DNA of 5,961 nucleotides, from the NCBI GenBank assembly GCA_012329085.1, contig JAAXQB010000260.1:1-5961 (forward strand). Reading direction: 5' to 3'. Position 1 is the stretch's first letter, and the number at the start of each line of letters is the position of its first letter. This document shows positions 5,117 to 5,961 of the stretch, one piece after another. A model generated the notes under the pieces. The model made no database searches. It saw only the letters and a program-made list of their open reading frames with translations, and was not told the DNA's origin. The position numbers and the translations under genes are program-made. The stretch comes from Methanosarcinales archaeon. GTDB lineage: Archaea > Halobacteriota > Methanosarcinia > Methanosarcinales > Methanosarcinaceae.

Positions 5117-5961
5117 TTATTTATATATTATTGCATCCATAAATCTTTTTTTAATGTCAATAGGACTTAGTGAAATATCATCTACAATTTTATTTATAGG
5201 TTTAATTATCATACTTATAAATCCAGTTCCAATTTCATTTTTAAATTTATTGTATGTTCTTACAAGCTCTTCACCATTATATGTTTTATTTGTGTATTGT
5301 AACCCATAGCCTTTCGCCAACAATTCCAAATCAATACATTCGCATGCCAATGTTTCTTGATTATTAGTTGAGCCATATGCCCCATTGTTCATTACTACAA
5401 TTGTTAAATTAGGGGGGTTATGTGCAACAATTTGAGATAGTGCATTTGGATTCATCAATAAACTACCATCTCCATCGATCACCACAACATGCTTATTTTG
5501 TGCCATTGCCAATCCCAATCCTATCGAAGATGCTAGCCCCATGGACCCCAACATATAAAAATTTAAATTCCTGTCACAAATATGATGCAATTCTTTACTT
5601 GGTATGCCAATATTTGAGACTATAATCTCATCACTTATTACAGATATAAGTGATTCTATGGCCTGATATCGTGATATGGTTGGTGGATAACTTTTAGCAG
5701 TAAATTCAAGTGCGTGTGTTTTGCATGTTATTTCTTTTGGTGTAGGTGGCAATACACATGTTGAATTTTCCCAAACGGAAGGAAGAATCAATGCCACATG
5801 CGGATGATTATTAGTAAAAGCATCCTCAATAATATTGCTAAGCATCTCAATTTCTATTGGTGATTTTATAATTGTATATTCGATACAAGAAGCTTTTAAA
5901 ATATCTGGCAATGCTTGTCCTAATGGAAATTGCGTAGGAATCTTTTCATTATATACACCAC
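5117..5961 (-). CDS. comDE: Sulfopyruvate decarboxylase, fused ComD-ComE, 3' part
   Basis: This enzyme decarboxylates sulfopyruvate to sulfoacetaldehyde with thiamine diphosphate, a late step in coenzyme M synthesis in the cytoplasm. About 280 residues are visible and the frame stays open to the window edge, so the start is outside. The first 65 residues (GVYNEKIPTQFPLGQALP to LILPSVWEN) match the end of the alpha subunit ComD. A linker leads to the beta subunit ComE: VSNIGIPSKELHHICDRN, FYMLGSMGLASSIGLGLAMA, then the cofactor-binding VIDGDGSLLMN (GDG at visible residues 163-165) and the matching NNGAYGS (from residue 191). There is no stop and no initiator Met at the junction, so the two subunits are fused; they are separate genes in Methanocaldococcus. 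The TTG at 5911 lies inside the ComD part and is not the start. Phosphonopyruvate decarboxylase is related, but the NIGIPSKEL and NNGAYGST motifs favour ComE. Convergent with the radical SAM operon. Confidence 0.93.
   Translation of the reverse strand, partial: GVYNEKIPTQFPLGQALPDILKASCIEYTIIKSPIEIEMLSNIIEDAFTNNHPHVALILPSVWENSTCVLPPTPKEITCKTHALEFTAKSYPPTISRYQAIESLISVISDEIIVSNIGIPSKELHHICDRNLNFYMLGSMGLASSIGLGLAMAQNKHVVVIDGDGSLLMNPNALSQIVAHNPPNLTIVVMNNGAYGSTNNQETLACECIDLELLAKGYGLQYTNKTYNGEELVRTYNKFKNEIGTGFISMIIKPINKIVDDISLSPIDIKKRFMDAIIYK

Noticed and set aside
5070..5625. Plus-strand open frames over the comDE region
   Set aside because: They lie on the complement of a clearly identified gene and have low-complexity, hydrophobic products typical of antisense frames.
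5909..5911. TTG as the start codon of a separate ComE-like gene
   Set aside because: The frame stays open upstream, and the upstream codons continue the recognised ComD C-terminal sequence (NEKIPTQFPLGQA), so the real start is beyond the window.
5117..5961. Phosphonopyruvate decarboxylase rather than sulfopyruvate decarboxylase
   Set aside because: The motifs NIGIPSKEL, DRNLNFYMLGSMG and NNGAYGST match the ComE side of this related pair, whereas phosphonopyruvate enzymes typically carry TTGKASREL-like and NNGAHESVGG-like versions.

Overview
The window reads as part of the chromosome of a strongly AT-rich, methane-producing euryarchaeon. The main evidence is a coenzyme M biosynthesis gene on the minus strand at the right edge (sulfopyruvate decarboxylase, ComD and ComE fused in one reading frame). 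Supporting evidence is an archaeal-type QueC, a short-form YgiQ radical SAM protein, archaeal TATA-box promoters and genes without strong Shine-Dalgarno sites. A fused ComDE fits Methanosarcinales or Methanomicrobiales better than Methanococcales, but that is an inference. Two intergenic stretches of about 650 and 700 bp, each with what looks like a decayed reading frame, suggest a genome losing genes.

Layout, left to right. (1) 1-100, minus: the first 33 codons of a ribbon-helix-helix (CopG-type) DNA-binding protein. (2) 101-318: a divergent control region with a TATA box for the left gene, four tandem 7-bp repeats and a TATA-containing element upstream of queC. (3) 319-1002, plus: queC, making preQ0 for the tRNA base archaeosine. 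(4) 1003-1649: no intact gene. It holds a strong hairpin, a terminator-like hairpin plus T-run, a 10-bp inverted repeat, a possible relic reading frame, and two further TATA elements resembling the one before queC. (5) 1650-3371 and 3368-4414, plus: a ygiQ-type radical SAM gene overlapping by ATGA with a second radical SAM gene, almost certainly one operon. (6) 4415-5116: T-tracts ending the operon, a likely pseudogene on the minus strand at 4557-4787 (remnant of a FilR1-like methanogen regulator, tentative), and repeats beyond the comDE stop. (7) 5117-5961, minus: the comDE 3' part, convergent with the radical SAM operon and continuing past the window edge.

How the parts fit. QueC and ComDE belong to known pathways (archaeosine tRNA modification and coenzyme M). 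The two radical SAM genes have no established reaction but are translationally coupled. The most interesting new signal is a roughly 45-bp element, about 80% identical between the upstream regions of queC (179-223) and ygiQ (1568-1611), with a third copy of its 30-bp core at 1485-1514. Each copy ends in a TATA box. This hints at shared regulation of queC and the radical SAM pair, although common ancestry of the two upstream regions would also explain it.
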